Shown: in pieces, positions 5,626-6,426 of the stretch
Numbering within the stretch: the stretch's first letter is position 1
How the letters are laid out: the number at the start of each line of letters is the position of its first letter
NCBI GenBank assembly: GCA_963205465.1
Contig: CAUJKG010000024.1
Coordinates: 1 to 6,426 of the forward strand
Direction: 5' to 3'
DNA from: Pseudomonadota bacterium
Lineage (GTDB): Bacteria > Pseudomonadota > Alphaproteobacteria > Rhizobiales > Xanthobacteraceae
Length of the DNA stretch: 6,426 bases
The notes under the pieces: generated by a model
Told to the model about the DNA's origin: nothing
Databases searched by the model: none
Seen by the model: the letters and a program-made list of their open reading frames with translations, nothing else
Program-made: the position numbers and the translations under genes

Positions 5626-6426
5626 GTGATCGTCCGGCAAAACCTCTTCTCGACCTTGCAGCAGCGCTTCGCGCTGCTGCTTCTCGTTCTGCTCGCGCTC
5701 GCAACGCCTGCGACCGCGCAGGAATATCTGCGTGAAGACCTGCGCGTTCCGAAAGCCGATGCCGGCGAGCAAGGACTGCAGGCGCTGTTCATCCGGCCGA
5801 GCGCACCCGGCAAATATCCGCTCGTGATTTTCAACCACGGCACACCGCGCGATCCGACCGCCCGCCGCCAGTTCTCGCCCTACTCATTTCTGCCAGCGGC
5901 AATGCAGTTCGTGCGGCGCGGCTACGCGATCGCAATGGTCATGCGCCGCAGTTACGGCACCTCCGGCGGGAATTACTCCGACGGCGTGAACTGCAACGGC
6001 GACGCGAACTTCACACAGACCGGACTGAACGCAGCCGCCGACATCCGCGCAGCGCTCGAATATTTCGCGCGCCGCCCCGACGTGGACGCCAACACGATCA
6101 TCGCGGTCGGCGAATCCGCGGGCGGACTGGGCTCGCTGGCGCTGTCCTCGCTCCGGCCGCGCGGCCTAAGAGCGGTCATCAGTTTTGCTGGCGGCCACGG
6201 CTCCACGTCGTCGTTCCAGATCTGCCAGAAATACAAGCTGATCAACGCCTTCGCGAATTACGGCAAGACCTCGCAGGTCCCGACGCTCTGGATTTACGCG
6301 GAGAACGATACCTTCTTCGAGCCACGTGTCGCGCAGGAGTTCTACAACGCCTTCAACGATGCCGGCGGCAAGGCCGAGTTCATCGCGCATCCGCGGAGCG
6401 GCGAGGAAGGACACAACTTCATCTAT
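5626..6426 (+). CDS. exported alpha/beta hydrolase, dienelactone-hydrolase-like (3' end outside window)
   Basis: The frame is open to the right edge, giving 267 residues from the chosen start. A signal peptide with a leucine-rich core (ALLLLVLLALA, 16-26) and a likely cut ATA|QEY after residue 31 predicts export to the periplasm or beyond. NHGTP (70-74) fits the oxyanion loop. GESAGG places the nucleophile at Ser164. AENDTFF places the acid at Asp228, and EEGHNF the histidine at His263, so the full Ser-Asp-His triad is present. Cys123 (VNCNGD) and Cys200 (QICQKY) could form a disulfide in the oxidising periplasm. The start is uncertain: no ATG exists in this frame before the signal peptide. 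GTG 5626, TTG 5620 and the compact TTG 5656 are all possible, none with a strong ribosome site. GTG 5626 gives a conventional charged n-region. The gene begins 59 bp after the VOC gene on the same strand and may belong to its transcript. Confidence 0.82.
   Translation, partial: MIVRQNLFSTLQQRFALLLLVLLALATPATAQEYLREDLRVPKADAGEQGLQALFIRPSAPGKYPLVIFNHGTPRDPTARRQFSPYSFLPAAMQFVRRGYAIAMVMRRSYGTSGGNYSDGVNCNGDANFTQTGLNAAADIRAALEYFARRPDVDANTIIAVGESAGGLGSLALSSLRPRGLRAVISFAGGHGSTSSFQICQKYKLINAFANYGKTSQVPTLWIYAENDTFFEPRVAQEFYNAFNDAGGKAEFIAHPRSGEEGHNFIY
5658..5680 (+). repeat. perfect 10-bp inverted repeat in the signal-peptide coding region
   Basis: GCAGCAGCGC (5658-5667) and GCGCTGCTGC (5671-5680) form a perfect stem around a TTC loop, followed by the pyrimidine-rich TTCTCGTTCT. 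It lies inside the hydrolase leader-peptide codons (QQR-F-ALL). Runs of Gln, Arg, Ala and Leu codons can create such symmetry by chance, but in mRNA it would be a very stable hairpin early in the gene. Confidence 0.45.

Noticed and set aside
1..6426. CRISPR array, insertion sequence, tRNA/rRNA or phage-defence module
   Set aside because: There are no regularly spaced long repeats, transposase motifs, terminal inverted repeats with target duplications, cloverleaf sequence or defence-type domains; every long frame is accounted for by the genes listed.

Overview
The window is GC-rich chromosomal DNA of an alphaproteobacterium, most likely Hyphomicrobiales (Bradyrhizobium / Rhodopseudomonas / Afipia-like). 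The grounds are codon use, the thioredoxin-reductase-like ferredoxin-NADP reductase, and two palindromic intergenic repeats of a kind I recall as common in that group. This placement is inference from memory, not a database result.

Layout. On the minus strand lie an alpha/beta hydrolase running off the left edge (1-616) and, upstream of it, a ferredoxin/flavodoxin-NADP reductase (743-1777). Two related REP-like hairpins in opposite orientation fill the 126 bp between them. A 279-bp divergent intergenic region (1778-2056) has an AT-rich core with a promoter-like sequence, two motifs resembling the Irr iron control element, and a cluster of TGACT pentamers. On the plus strand, 2057-4177 encodes a complete TonB-dependent outer-membrane receptor of the heme/hemoglobin type with both expected heme-ligand histidines. 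A near-perfect intrinsic terminator closes it (4210-4240).

Downstream on the plus strand is an AraC-family regulator with a C-terminal GyrI-like effector domain (4297-5150). It is broken twice: an in-frame TAA right after the DNA-binding domain and a one-base deletion late in the effector domain. Its original stop codon overlaps the start of a VOC/glyoxalase-fold protein (5147-5566) in an ATGA junction. An exported dienelactone-hydrolase-like alpha/beta hydrolase follows and runs off the right edge (about 5626-6426).

Working together. The central pair looks like an iron/heme acquisition locus: a heme receptor back-to-back with a flavin reductase that could supply electrons for heme breakdown or for ferredoxin. 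No heme ABC transporter, heme oxygenase or TonB/ExbBD gene lies in the window. The regulator-VOC pair looks like a small drug- or metabolite-response operon whose regulator is decaying, or has been reduced to a single-domain activator. I found no mobile element, CRISPR array, tRNA or rRNA, and no clearly novel multi-gene system. The items most worth checking are the candidate iron-control region, the broken regulator and the REP pair.
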